NCBI GenBank assembly: GCA_002309345.1
Contig: DBWZ01000086.1
Coordinates: forward strand, 47,496 to 73,825
DNA from: Pseudobutyrivibrio sp. UBA1225
GTDB taxonomy: Bacteria > Bacillota > Clostridia > Lachnospirales > Lachnospiraceae
Length of the DNA stretch: 26,330 nt
Reading direction: 5' to 3'
A program made the translations under genes and the position numbers. Below the pieces are notes generated by a model, which did not search any database, had not been told where the DNA came from, and saw only the letters and a list, made by a program, of their open reading frames with translations. Of the stretch, positions 7,959-15,018 are shown piece after piece (the first letter of the stretch is position 1; each line of letters starts with the position of its first letter).

Positions 7959-8049
7959 ATTTATCTTTTTTAATCCCTAAATATTTTATTTATCTTTTCT
8001 ATTTTGACAATTATTAGATTCTCTCTGTTCCATTTTCTCCTTTCTGCAG

Positions 8050-8676
8050 CTACGTTATCATTTCGTTTAATTGTTCAAATTCTTTTTCCTGTAATGAAAA
8101 CGGATTTTCAATATGAGGGCATTCCCGCAGCTGTTGTTTAGTAAGGTTTCTAAACTCGTTCATTTTTCGTTTATTTTTGTATGTATCATAGAATTTAATA
8201 TTGTTCATATTTATTCTAATATCCTTAGTTCTTAACCTTTCATAATAATATTTACGCTTCCACGGCTGCATAGAGCCTATCATAATTTTGGTTTCACATT
8301 GAAGGTACACAGCTCCGTAATCTGCATCTAGCGAAGACGTGTCTACCACAATCCAAGCATCTGTTGCTGCCATAATATCCATTGCGCTTTGAGAGCTGCA
8401 AGCAAGAATATAATTAACTCCCTTATACAAGAATGCTTCCTTGCCGCATATAGCATCTCCTTTGGTTCCTACCACGTTAAGCAAATCGCTCTTATCTCTA
8501 AGCTCGATATATATCACCTGTTTTTTGAGAACCGAATGGATATAGTTTGCCAGACTGACGCTGATGTGAGTAACTCCATAGTTGCTTCCTACACCTGCTA
8601 TGCCTATAGTCTTTTTATTATTTCGAATTATATTATTGTTTTTATTCCAATGCTTAAACCTTAAAAATCTTTTCAT
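8050..8676 (-). CDS. Stand-alone P-loop-like (GVTH) protein, partner of the kinase
   Basis: 208 residues. After a basic N-terminus (1-22) comes IGIAGVGSNYGVTHISVSLA, placed where ParA/MinD-type ATPases have their deviant Walker A, but the GKT/S lysine is replaced (GVTH). A beta strand ending in IVVDTSSLD resembles the switch/Walker B strand. The C-terminal 70 residues are basic and Asn-rich with no recognisable domain. The same GVTH segment occurs in the C-terminal half of the adjacent kinase, so the two are paralogous domains. It overlaps that gene by 23 bases. Nucleotide binding is uncertain; I do not recognise a named family. Confidence 0.7.
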   Translation of the reverse strand: MKRFLRFKHWNKNNNIIRNNKKTIGIAGVGSNYGVTHISVSLANYIHSVLKKQVIYIELRDKSDLLNVVGTKGDAICGKEAFLYKGVNYILACSSQSAMDIMAATDAWIVVDTSSLDADYGAVYLQCETKIMIGSMQPWKRKYYYERLRTKDIRINMNNIKFYDTYKNKRKMNEFRNLTKQQLRECPHIENPFSLQEKEFEQLNEMIT

Positions 8677-9943
8677 TTCTTAAAATCGCTGAAATGACTT
8701 TGTCCTCAGCCTTGGTTAAATCTATTTTGTTTTCCACTAACGGATAACGATAAACCTTTTTTGAAAGCTCTTTTGCAATGTGCATAGCTGATATCCTGTC
8801 AGAAAAATTGTTGATTATAATAACATCCTTTTCCTTTATCCAACTAGGATAGCTAGCTTGATTCCACAGTGCAGAGCCCACAACGTAGATTATTAAATCT
8901 ACATCCTCTGGTATGTCTATATTCGTTCCGCAGTCTAATACATATAGCCCATTAGGAGGCGCGTATTGTTTTACAGCTTTTCCATAATTTAATATGCCTC
9001 TAAAGCTCTTGTGGTATAAAACACTTCCCTCTAGCTTGGCTCCTTTTAGATTCGACCAAATATTAAGAACGCTGTCCTTTTCCATATCTTTATAGTAGGA
9101 ATCTATCCCTCTGCTGTTGAAAAACCTGTTAAAAGCCACAGCAATGTGCGTAACTCCAACTGCGTGATCAGCTCCTACTACCGCGATTTTATCCGCGAGA
9201 TATCTTCCTTTGTTATTTATGTTTAATATTTTAAGTTTTTCTAATTGTTCTTTTACTTCTCTAATTGTTTTAGTGCGCTTAGATAAATCAGGATCAGTAG
9301 TCTTTTCAACTATCCTTTTGATTCTAAAATCATCTGCAGCATCACTATGACTTTGCATAAACGCTATTACTTTTCCAACGCTGTATATATCACAGCTCTC
9401 GTCAAGATTTGACCCCTCTAGCTGCTCCTTTGCAGCCCAGCCTGGCGTGCCCATAGGCTTTGCGCTCTTGGCCTCAGACTTTTTGATTGCAATTCCAAAA
9501 TCTATAAGCTTTATATTATCCTCTTGCAATATCACGTGTTCTGGCTTCATATCTCGATATAAAATCGGCTCAGCACCAGATGTGTGCAAGATATCAATTA
9601 TCTTACAAATCTCAATTGCTATTCTTATCAAATCTTTCCTTGAAAGAACAGTTTTATGCAAATAATCCCTAAGAGATATGCCTTCTACATATTCCTCAGT
9701 AAAATATATCATTTCTTTCGTAGTATCTACGTCGTAAATGGTGGGTATTTGGGATGATTTAATCCCTTGTAAAAGATGTGCTTCGGATAGGATGCTGTGT
9801 GCATCAGGACTAGCCTTGTGAATAGCCTTTAGAATCCTAAATGCTCCTATCGGTTTGTAATTGACAAGTAAAACTGCCGTAGCTGCTGATTCCTGCAGTA
9901 TTCGAATAACTTCGTACTTGTCATCAATACCTGTTGGTATCAA
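8654..9943 (-). CDS. Ser/Thr protein kinase-like domain fused to a P-loop-like (GVTH) domain
   Basis: 429 residues from a TTG at 9943, chosen because AAGGAAGGGG lies just upstream; an ATG at 9973 has no ribosome site and would lie only a few bases from the predicted transcript start. Residues 1-250 are a Hanks-type kinase: Lys39 (FRILKAI), Glu54 of helix C, catalytic YRDMKPEH (Asp131, Lys133) and LIDFGIA (Asp148). Two oddities: the Gly-rich loop (LQESAATAVLLV) has no glycine, and the catalytic-loop Asn is His136. Residues 258-429 form an alpha/beta domain with GADHAVGVTHIAVAFN, homologous to the next gene. No membrane segment, so probably cytosolic. Substrate unknown. Confidence 0.8.
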   Translation of the reverse strand: MIPTGIDDKYEVIRILQESAATAVLLVNYKPIGAFRILKAIHKASPDAHSILSEAHLLQGIKSSQIPTIYDVDTTKEMIYFTEEYVEGISLRDYLHKTVLSRKDLIRIAIEICKIIDILHTSGAEPILYRDMKPEHVILQEDNIKLIDFGIAIKKSEAKSAKPMGTPGWAAKEQLEGSNLDESCDIYSVGKVIAFMQSHSDAADDFRIKRIVEKTTDPDLSKRTKTIREVKEQLEKLKILNINNKGRYLADKIAVVGADHAVGVTHIAVAFNRFFNSRGIDSYYKDMEKDSVLNIWSNLKGAKLEGSVLYHKSFRGILNYGKAVKQYAPPNGLYVLDCGTNIDIPEDVDLIIYVVGSALWNQASYPSWIKEKDVIIINNFSDRISAMHIAKELSKKVYRYPLVENKIDLTKAEDKVISAILRNEKIFKV

Positions 9944-9985
9944 TTTATCAGCCCCTTCCTTGCGGAAGTGCATCTCGCAGATAAG

Positions 9986-10014
9986 TTTATATCACATGTT
10001 TTGTTATAATGCAA
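9986..10014 (-). promoter_or_regulatory. Promoter of the kinase/GVTH operon
   Basis: On the minus strand TTGCAT (10014-10009), 17-base spacer, TATAAA (9991-9986). The start would be near 9979, giving a leader of about 35 bases with the AAGGAAGGGG site, which supports the TTG start of the kinase. Confidence 0.5.
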
Positions 10015-10111
10015 GTACCAATTTGTAGAAATTTACAACTTATAACAAGAGAAATCCGTTTTTCTTAATAAAAATTTTATAAATTTATCATCTTTTTTAT
10101 GGTTTGTTTCC

Positions 10112-10140
10112 TTTACTTTCCGATATAATATATATATAAT
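10112..10140 (+). promoter_or_regulatory. mecA promoter
   Basis: TTTACT, 17-base spacer, perfect TATAAT (10135-10140), in an AT-rich stretch with a second overlapping TATAAT at 10124. The leader contains a small ATGCG/CGCAT hairpin (10153-10168) before the ribosome site. Confidence 0.6.
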
Positions 10141-10189
10141 TCCAATAAAGAAATGCGACTATACGCATCTTGTTTCGGGAGGTGATTTT

Positions 10190-10936
10190 ATGAAGATTGA
10201 AAAAATCAACGAAAACCAAATCAGATGCACTCTTTCTAGAGAAGATTTAATTAGCCGACACATCAAGCTTTCTGAATTAGCATACGGCTCTGTAAAGGCA
10301 CGTGAATTGTTTAGAGAACTTATGGAACAGGCTTCATACCAGTATGGTTTCGAGGCCGAAGATATTCCACTTATGATAGAAGCTATACCACTTTCTTCTG
10401 AATCAATCATTCTAGTAGTCACCAAGGTGGACAACCCAGACGAACTAGATACCAGATTTTCTAGATTCTCTGAAGACGACGAAGATTTCGATGACGAAGA
10501 TACAGTTGCTGAGGCTCCTGAAAAGCCATTCAATGAAGTGGCAGCTGACGATGTTCTTAACATCTTTAACAGCCTACTTGAAAAGGCAAAGGAAGCTATT
10601 GCAAACAATCCAGAGCAGGCAGCCGCCGATGGATTGCCGGTGGACATCACCAAGATGTTCGTTTTTGACGAGCTAGAAGATGTCATGAGATTATCTAATG
10701 TTTTAGCACCATTCTATAATGGTAAGAATTCTCTATATAAGAGTCCATTTGATCTGAGATACTACCTTGTAGTTAGCAAATCAGAAGATTCTGCTGAAAC
10801 TTACAACAAGGTATGTAACATTCTCTCTGAGTACAGCGACCAACAAAACTTTGTAGTTGGCACTTCTCAGTACATGTCTGAACATTATGAGACCATGGTT
10901 AGCGACACAGCGATACAGACATTAGCGCAAATCTAA
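10190..10936 (+). CDS. mecA: MecA adaptor protein
   Basis: 248 residues. MecA delivers substrates to the ClpC-ClpP protease and in Bacillus represses competence by targeting ComK. The N-terminal target-binding part begins MKIEKINENQIRCTLSREDL, a MecA hallmark, with the expected acidic linker (about 82-112, rich in Asp and Glu). The C-terminal ClpC-binding domain (about 125-248) includes YYLVVSKSEDSAETYNKVCN. Very good GGGAGGTGA site before the ATG. Monocistronic between its own promoter and a hairpin terminator. Here it more likely has a general proteolysis role, since no comK is seen. Confidence 0.93.
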   Translation: MKIEKINENQIRCTLSREDLISRHIKLSELAYGSVKARELFRELMEQASYQYGFEAEDIPLMIEAIPLSSESIILVVTKVDNPDELDTRFSRFSEDDEDFDDEDTVAEAPEKPFNEVAADDVLNIFNSLLEKAKEAIANNPEQAAADGLPVDITKMFVFDELEDVMRLSNVLAPFYNGKNSLYKSPFDLRYYLVVSKSEDSAETYNKVCNILSEYSDQQNFVVGTSQYMSEHYETMVSDTAIQTLAQI

Positions 10937-10953
10937 TTTGAATTAATTAAAAG

Positions 10954-10993
10954 AAAAGCTAGTTTCGAGAGTAATCTCAAAACTAGCTTTTTA
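10954..10993. terminator. Bidirectional terminator between mecA and the DUF1858 gene
   Basis: Stem AAAAGCTAGTTT / AAACTAGCTTTT (10954-10965 and 10980-10991) with an inner GAGA/TCTC pairing. A-run before and T-run after allow it to work for both converging genes. Confidence 0.85.
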
Positions 10994-11001
10994 ATTTGCT
11001 C

Positions 11002-11208
11002 TTATGCCTTTGAATCAAGAAATGTGTTGATTTCTTCGATAAGATCATCAGCATCGATTCCGTGAACCATAGCAGCCTCCTCGATTGTTTCCATCTGAGA
11101 TGATGGGCATCCGAGACAGTGCATGCCGATATTAAGTAAAATAGGAGCTACATCAGCATCAAGCTGTAGAAGCTCGCCAATCATTGTTGATTTTGAAACT
11201 CGTGCCAT
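11002..11208 (-). CDS. DUF1858 redox-disulfide-type small protein
   Basis: 68 residues from the ATG at 11208 (AAAGGATG upstream); an upstream ATG at 11253 would add 15 residues with no good ribosome site. Matches the DUF1858 family, small cytosolic proteins named for association with hybrid-cluster-type redox proteins: motif DADVAPILLNIGMHCLGCPSS with the CxxC pair, then an acidic helical tail. Such domains probably act as redox disulfides or metal sites; a specific partner is not evident here. Faces a ferredoxin gene across a shared control region, which supports a redox role (inference). Confidence 0.85.
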   Translation of the reverse strand: MARVSKSTMIGELLQLDADVAPILLNIGMHCLGCPSSQMETIEEAAMVHGIDADDLIEEINTFLDSKA

Positions 11209-11243
11209 AGGTGATTCATCCTTTCTAAAATATTTCTGTGAGA

Positions 11244-11272
11244 ATAATATCACGATTCTTTTCTTTCCGCAA
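11244..11272 (-). promoter_or_regulatory. Promoter of the DUF1858 gene
   Basis: On the minus strand TTGCGG (11272-11267), 17-base spacer, TATTAT (11249-11244); start about 30 bases before the ATG. Confidence 0.55.
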
Positions 11273-11368
11273 TTACCTATTGTATTAATTGGTGGTTTTA
11301 TACAATTCGATTAAGCGCAACCCGTTTTCTTTTTGTTATTTTTCTCTTCTTAAAACTTTTGTTAATCC

Positions 11369-11513
11369 CACCTAAATTGTGTACACAATTTTAACTTTCG
11401 TTAGCCCAAATCAACGGCTGTTAGATTTAACTAACTCTCTCATCCCTTATTTTTAAAGGTATTTTTAAAAATACAATTTTGTTCTTGCTTTAGACACAAT
11501 TTAGGTGTATTAT
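11369..11513 (+). promoter_or_regulatory. Ferredoxin promoter with repeated operator-like elements
   Basis: The 320 bases between the DUF1858 start and the ferredoxin contain: a perfect 18-bp palindrome AAATTGTGTACACAATTT (11374-11391); a perfect 14-bp inverted copy of CACCTAAATTGTGT (11369-11382) at 11494-11507; a 14-bp palindrome TATTTTTAAAAATA (11460-11473); and GTTAG-N6-CTAAC (11420-11435). The promoter TTGCTT (11485-11490)-N17-TATTAT (11508-11513) has the downstream copy filling its spacer, so a regulator bound there would block polymerase. The other copy is 112 bases upstream, suggesting looping. Regulator unknown. Confidence 0.6.
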
Positions 11514-11572
11514 GTCCTTACGAATTGATAGTTAATAATTTTTATCATTTAGTGTATAAGGAGGATTTAATC

Positions 11573-11743
11573 ATGGCATACGTTATTTCTGATTCATGCG
11601 TTTCTTGTGGAACATGCGAGCCTGAGTGCCCAGTAGGTGCTATCTCACAGGGTGATTCACAGTTCCAGATCGATGCAGGTGCTTGTGTTGATTGTGGTAC
11701 ATGTGCTGGTGTTTGCCCAACAGGCGCAATTGCACAAGGCTAA
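11573..11743 (+). CDS. 2[4Fe-4S] ferredoxin
   Basis: 56 residues, the usual length of clostridial ferredoxins. Two CxxCxxCxxxCP cluster motifs: CVSCGTCEPECPVGAIS and CVDCGTCAGVCPTGAIA. Low-potential electron carrier of anaerobic metabolism (pyruvate oxidation, hydrogenase, Rnf-type reactions). The ATG follows AAGGAGGATTTAATC; an upstream ATG at 11525 would add a tail foreign to the family. Expressed alone: own promoter, own terminator. Confidence 0.97.
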   Translation: MAYVISDSCVSCGTCEPECPVGAISQGDSQFQIDAGACVDCGTCAGVCPTGAIAQG

Positions 11744-11768
11744 TTAGCTTCAAGAAATCCGGTTTCAA

Positions 11769-11797
11769 AAGCCATCGCTTAATGCGGTGGCTTTTTT
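11769..11797 (+). terminator. Ferredoxin terminator
   Basis: Stem AAGCCATCGC / GCGGTGGCTT (one G-U pair), loop TTAAT, then six T. Confidence 0.9.
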
Positions 11798-11823
11798 GTT
11801 TTGCAAAGATTTGTAAAACAAAA

Positions 11824-11841
11824 CATCCTCTTACGAGGATG
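11824..11841 (-). terminator. Terminator of the regulator-agrC-agrD operon
   Basis: Stem CATCCTC/GAGGATG (7 bp) with a TTAC loop, extended by weaker flanking pairs and followed on the minus strand by TTTTGTTTT. It begins 12 bases after the agrD stop. Confidence 0.75.
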
Positions 11842-11852
11842 CTTTGTTAATT

Positions 11853-11990
11853 CTACTTACAAAAGTTCTTTATGTTAGTGGGCTGCTTAGGCTGATGCAG
11901 AAACATGCTACATCTTGAATTAACAGCAGCCTTTACGGAATTTCTAGATATTTTCTTTAAAACCTTTGCAACAATAATTTTTTTTTCCAT
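11853..11990 (-). CDS. agrD: AgrD-type cyclic-peptide pheromone precursor
   Basis: A 45-codon gene with a very strong site (AAAGGGGG, 7 bases before the ATG). Parts: basic amphipathic leader (1-26, MEKKIIVAKVLKKISRNSV then KAAVNSR), core CSMFL (27-31), then HQPKQPTNIKNFCK. This matches clostridial AgrD precursors such as Clostridium perfringens, whose CLWFT core is followed by YQPEEP. By analogy AgrB would cut after Leu31 and the signal would be a five-residue thiolactone closed on Cys27 (inference). It is the last gene of the unit, 53 bases after agrC, instead of the usual place between agrB and agrC. Confidence 0.88.
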   Translation of the reverse strand: MEKKIIVAKVLKKISRNSVKAAVNSRCSMFLHQPKQPTNIKNFCK

Positions 11991-12043
11991 AGCTAAACCC
12001 CCTTTCTAAACGACTTTGGCTATGTGTTTTGCAATTGTTGTTA

Positions 12044-13336
12044 CTATACTTCATACAGTATCACCATTGCAACAAATTCTTGTTCTTTATCTTTTAATAA
12101 CAACTCTCCTTCATATACTTGAGCTGCTTTTTTTACAGACATCAAGCCCATCCCATGATTAACTCTATCCTTTTTTGTCGTCTGTATTAAACCATCTATT
12201 ACTTTGTGTTTTATCCCGCTACCACTATTTTTCACACAAATATGAAGCATGTTTTTTTCATAGCTCATATCAAGCTTTATGTATTTTGATTCTTCTTTCC
12301 TATATTGACATGCTTCAATGGCATTATCTAGCAAATTACCTAATATGATTACTAAATGTTCGTTTTTAAACATCATCTTATTAGGAATGAATAAATTAGC
12401 ATTAAAACTAATTCCCGAATCTACAGCAATAGCATATTTACTGTTGACAAGCGAATCGATAACTATATTTCCTGTCTGCGCAATTTCTCCATTTTTATGC
12501 ATAACAACATCTGACAACAATCGTTCAACATATTTCTTTGCCACGCTATTATCACCTGATTCAATTAGTCCTCTCAGGCTGGTCAAATGGTTTTTCATGT
12601 CGTGTCTATATCTACGCAATTCATTGTACATAGACTCTTGTTCAGAAGTCTGTCGTTCACACATTTCAATTTGTTGAACGAACAATTTATTATTCGATTG
12701 TATTTGTAAATCTTTATTTATTAATTCATATAGCTCAAATATTATATAATTTGTCAAAAGCAATAGTGCACTTACACAAGAAGCAAACCCATCATAACTC
12801 TTATGTGCCTGCGCTATTCTCGTTATAACTCCAATTATATAGATACTTACTACAGGTATCCATGCTAACAATAAAAAACCTTTGATGGATATGTCTCGCA
12901 AATATTTTTCTCTACGAGTTCTCTCAAGAAAAACTACTATTAGTAACATTATTAATTGGGTTAAAAATACCAATAATTGCCCAGAAACTATTTTGTCAAT
13001 TTTAACCAATTGAACTAAAAATACAATTAGAACTTCTTCCAAAGACCATACAGCTACTATTATGATGGAGAAAAAAAGTTTAATCTTAAAAGGTGCAGTC
13101 CTAGTTACAACTGAAATTACTGTAATAAAAACAAGATTTCCTAAAAGTAAAATAACACCCTTAAACTCTGGCTTCACTATCCCTAAAAAGGAAAACACTA
13201 GAAATCCACACCATAAGATGTATCTTACTTTGCCCTTTTTGCTCTCGCCAAGAAGAACCTCAATTGCCTTTCTCACTATTAACAAATGAAAAAGAGCCTG
13301 CATTATTCCTGTAATTACAGCAATATAATCTATCAT
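12044..13336 (-). CDS. agrC: AgrC-like sensor histidine kinase
   Basis: 430 residues. N-terminal half (1-205) has about six or seven membrane helices, as in peptide pheromone receptors. Then a coiled linker, the HPK10-type phosphoacceptor RYRHDMKNHL (His245), and a GHKL ATPase domain with LLDNAIEAC (N338), NSGSGI and NHGMGLMSVKKA. This is the architecture of AgrC/ComD kinases that read secreted cyclic peptides. Start ATG overlaps the stop of the upstream regulator (ATGA). With agrD directly downstream and agrB in the neighbouring unit, the pheromone loop is complete. Confidence 0.92.
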   Translation of the reverse strand: MIDYIAVITGIMQALFHLLIVRKAIEVLLGESKKGKVRYILWCGFLVFSFLGIVKPEFKGVILLLGNLVFITVISVVTRTAPFKIKLFFSIIIVAVWSLEEVLIVFLVQLVKIDKIVSGQLLVFLTQLIMLLIVVFLERTRREKYLRDISIKGFLLLAWIPVVSIYIIGVITRIAQAHKSYDGFASCVSALLLLTNYIIFELYELINKDLQIQSNNKLFVQQIEMCERQTSEQESMYNELRRYRHDMKNHLTSLRGLIESGDNSVAKKYVERLLSDVVMHKNGEIAQTGNIVIDSLVNSKYAIAVDSGISFNANLFIPNKMMFKNEHLVIILGNLLDNAIEACQYRKEESKYIKLDMSYEKNMLHICVKNSGSGIKHKVIDGLIQTTKKDRVNHGMGLMSVKKAAQVYEGELLLKDKEQEFVAMVILYEV

Positions 13337-14088
13337 GGTATAAGTGATTTTCCTCCCGCGATTTCACATAATTCATTTCTTACTAATGACTTTCTATCTT
13401 TACTAATACTTAATGCAACTAGTTCATTTTTATAGTGAATAATTGCTTCGTTAAACGTCATTTTTGTAACATAAGCATAGTTTATCAAATATGACTGATG
13501 AATGCGAATAAATCTAGTATAACCATCATTATTTATCTTTAATTCTTTTTCAATCTTGTTTAATTTTCCATAAAAAACTTCATAGCTTCCATCATTTAAA
13601 TGTACAATTATTTTCCTAAGGTTGCTTTCAAAAAAAACTATATTTTTTAATAGTATTTTCTTTTCTTCGTTATTCTTTTTGCATTTAAAATACAATTGTG
13701 CATTATTATTTGAAACTCTTTCAAACGCGGTCATGCAGCAATTTTCTAATAATTTTTCATCAATTGGCTTCGATAGAAATCTATACGGATGAACTTCAAA
13801 CAACTCTTTCATATATTCTTCATGGCTTGATATATATACTATTAAAGCTATATCATCCTTTTTGCGAATTATCCTTGCAGTATCAAGTCCATCAACTTTT
13901 TCCATCTTAATATCCAAAAAGATTACATCATATCTTTTTCCTTGCGAAAACGCTTTTATTATAGATGCCCCGTCAAAATATATGTCTATCTCATAATCAA
14001 TTTTGCCCTCATCATACTTTCTTCGTAAAATCTTCTCTAAATCCGCAGTCTGTTTTTTATCATCATCTACTATCGCTATTTTTATCAT
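13333..14088 (-). CDS. agrA: LytTR response regulator (AgrA-like), cotranscribed with agrC
   Basis: 251 residues from the ATG at 14088 (GTGGAG upstream); in-frame upstream ATGs lack sites. Receiver domain (1-125) with acidic pocket VDDD (8-10), phosphoacceptor Asp59 in VIFLDIKM and Lys107. LytTR DNA-binding domain (about 145-245) with LNDGSYEVFYGKLNKIEKEL and RFIRIHQSYLINYAYV. LytTR regulators bind pairs of short direct repeats. Same-operon overlap with agrC makes it the cognate partner by position. Very similar to the regulator encoded at 15019-15756, so one arose by duplication of the other. Confidence 0.9.
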   Translation of the reverse strand: MIKIAIVDDDKKQTADLEKILRRKYDEGKIDYEIDIYFDGASIIKAFSQGKRYDVIFLDIKMEKVDGLDTARIIRKKDDIALIVYISSHEEYMKELFEVHPYRFLSKPIDEKLLENCCMTAFERVSNNNAQLYFKCKKNNEEKKILLKNIVFFESNLRKIIVHLNDGSYEVFYGKLNKIEKELKINNDGYTRFIRIHQSYLINYAYVTKMTFNEAIIHYKNELVALSISKDRKSLVRNELCEIAGGKSLIP

Positions 14089-14121
14089 AATTATTCTCCA
14101 CATTTTTGCCATCTAAAACTA

Positions 14122-14154
14122 TAGCCGCCGGGTTATTTTTAACCCAAGCGGCTA
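14122..14154 (-). promoter_or_regulatory. Long leader hairpin upstream of agrA-agrC-agrD
   Basis: Outer arms TAGCCGC/GCGGCTA (14122-14128 and 14148-14154) and inner GGGTTA/TAACCC around an A/T loop: the only GC-rich stem in this AT-rich leader. It lies 34 bases before the agrA ATG, followed on the minus strand by a short TTTT. It could be an attenuator or a terminator with partial read-through; undecided. Confidence 0.6.
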
Positions 14155-14176
14155 CAAAATCTTATTCGAGTGTCTA

Positions 14177-14215
14177 ATCATAGTGTTGTTGTTTGTTTTA
14201 TTGATATGTTGTTGT
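14177..14215 (-). promoter_or_regulatory. Candidate LytTR-regulated promoter of agrA-agrC-agrD
   Basis: A 9-base direct repeat ACAACAACA (minus strand; 14215-14207 and 14192-14184, 23 bases start to start, about two helical turns) precedes a -10-like TATGAT (14182-14177) with no -35. This is the arrangement expected for a LytTR-activated promoter, but the repeats are low-complexity. The rest of the 14113-14432 gap holds only the hairpin, the agrB terminator and a doubtful 29-codon ORF. Confidence 0.35.
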
Positions 14216-14372
14216 GTTAAAAGTTTGCTAACAATTCTGATGACATTTTTAATTTAAAATAATAGCTTAGCTCTCTCAAATAAGACCATAGTCTGTATCC
14301 TACCATTTTATTTCAACACATTTCTTTCCATGTAATTTTTACGCCATCACATGTATTTTTTCCTAATATAAA

Positions 14373-14399
14373 AAACCAAATCAATTTCTGATTTGGTTT
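14373..14399 (-). terminator. Terminator after agrB
   Basis: Perfect 11-bp stem AAACCAAATCA/TGATTTGGTTT with a 5-base loop, then T-rich TTTTTTATA on the minus strand. It separates the regulator-agrB unit from the agrA-agrC-agrD unit. Confidence 0.85.
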
Positions 14400-14432
14400 A
14401 TCAAAAAATATTATTATTTTTTCAACTAATAT

Positions 14433-15002
14433 CTATCCTAGTTTCTTCTTAATTTCTGCCAAACAATTTGTTATAAAAAGGATTACAAAAATTACCGCTT
14501 CTAAAAATAAATAGGTTGTCTTATCAAAGAAAAATAAAACAATTGATACCAACATACAAATAAAAACAGTATACTTAGTCTTTCGTATAAAAATAAGATT
14601 ATCCTCGGGTTCAACTTCTCTGTTTGGATGATCAACAGGACCGATTAATAATAACGCAACTGAAGATAAAAAAACTACAGATAGTGAGATAATTTTTGGA
14701 ATCGAAAAACTTTTTACGATTAACAAAGAGGCAATCATAATTAAACAAGATACAATGAAGCACTGGTAAAATTTTTCTAAGTGCAGACCTCCTCCGAAGG
14801 AGCGAAGAGGCATAAAAACTAAAAGAAAAAAAACACCTTCCCAAAACATTCCAACAATAATAGAAATTATTATGCAGGATAAAATGCCAACAGTTGTTTC
14901 GAGAAAACAAAGAAAACCATACTGATAAATATTGTAATCTTCTTTTTTTATTAATCCCTTGTTCAAAATATAATCTGTTAATCTTGCAGAGATTTTTTCC
15001 AT
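14433..15002 (-). CDS. agrB: AgrB peptidase/processing protein
   Basis: 189 residues from the ATG at 15002, with TTGGAG upstream (the longer reading begins at the TTG inside that site). Integral membrane cysteine peptidase that cuts the C-terminal tail off AgrD and forms the thiolactone. Family signature: PLRSFGGGLHLEKFYQC with Arg67, catalytic His74 and Cys81 at the same 7-residue spacing as His77/Cys84 of Staphylococcus aureus. Four to six membrane helices. It follows the LytTR regulator by 16 bases (one operon) and is ended by a strong terminator. Its likely substrate, AgrD, is 2.4 kb away in the other operon. Confidence 0.95.
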   Translation of the reverse strand: MEKISARLTDYILNKGLIKKEDYNIYQYGFLCFLETTVGILSCIIISIIVGMFWEGVFFLLVFMPLRSFGGGLHLEKFYQCFIVSCLIMIASLLIVKSFSIPKIISLSVVFLSSVALLLIGPVDHPNREVEPEDNLIFIRKTKYTVFICMLVSIVLFFFDKTTYLFLEAVIFVILFITNCLAEIKKKLG

Positions 15003-15018
15003 TAAATACTCCAAAAAA

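Noticed and set aside
7986..8033. 15-codon ORF on the minus strand after the GVTH gene, with AAAGGAG just before the ATG
   Set aside because: The spacing to the ATG is only about 3 bases and the peptide has no recognisable feature; probably chance in an A-rich tail.
10159..10686. 175-codon Ser-rich ORF antisense to mecA
   Set aside because: Shadow frame; composition is the complement of acidic mecA codons and it has no family features.
14184..14215. Possible CRISPR-like or tandem repeat from the two TGTTGTTGT words
   Set aside because: Only two short low-complexity copies; no spacers or cas genes anywhere in the window.
14217..14306. 29-codon ORF on the minus strand between agrB and agrA (starts MVGYRLWSYLREL)
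   Set aside because: No ribosome site near its ATG and no Cys core or QPK tail; it does not look like a second AgrD.
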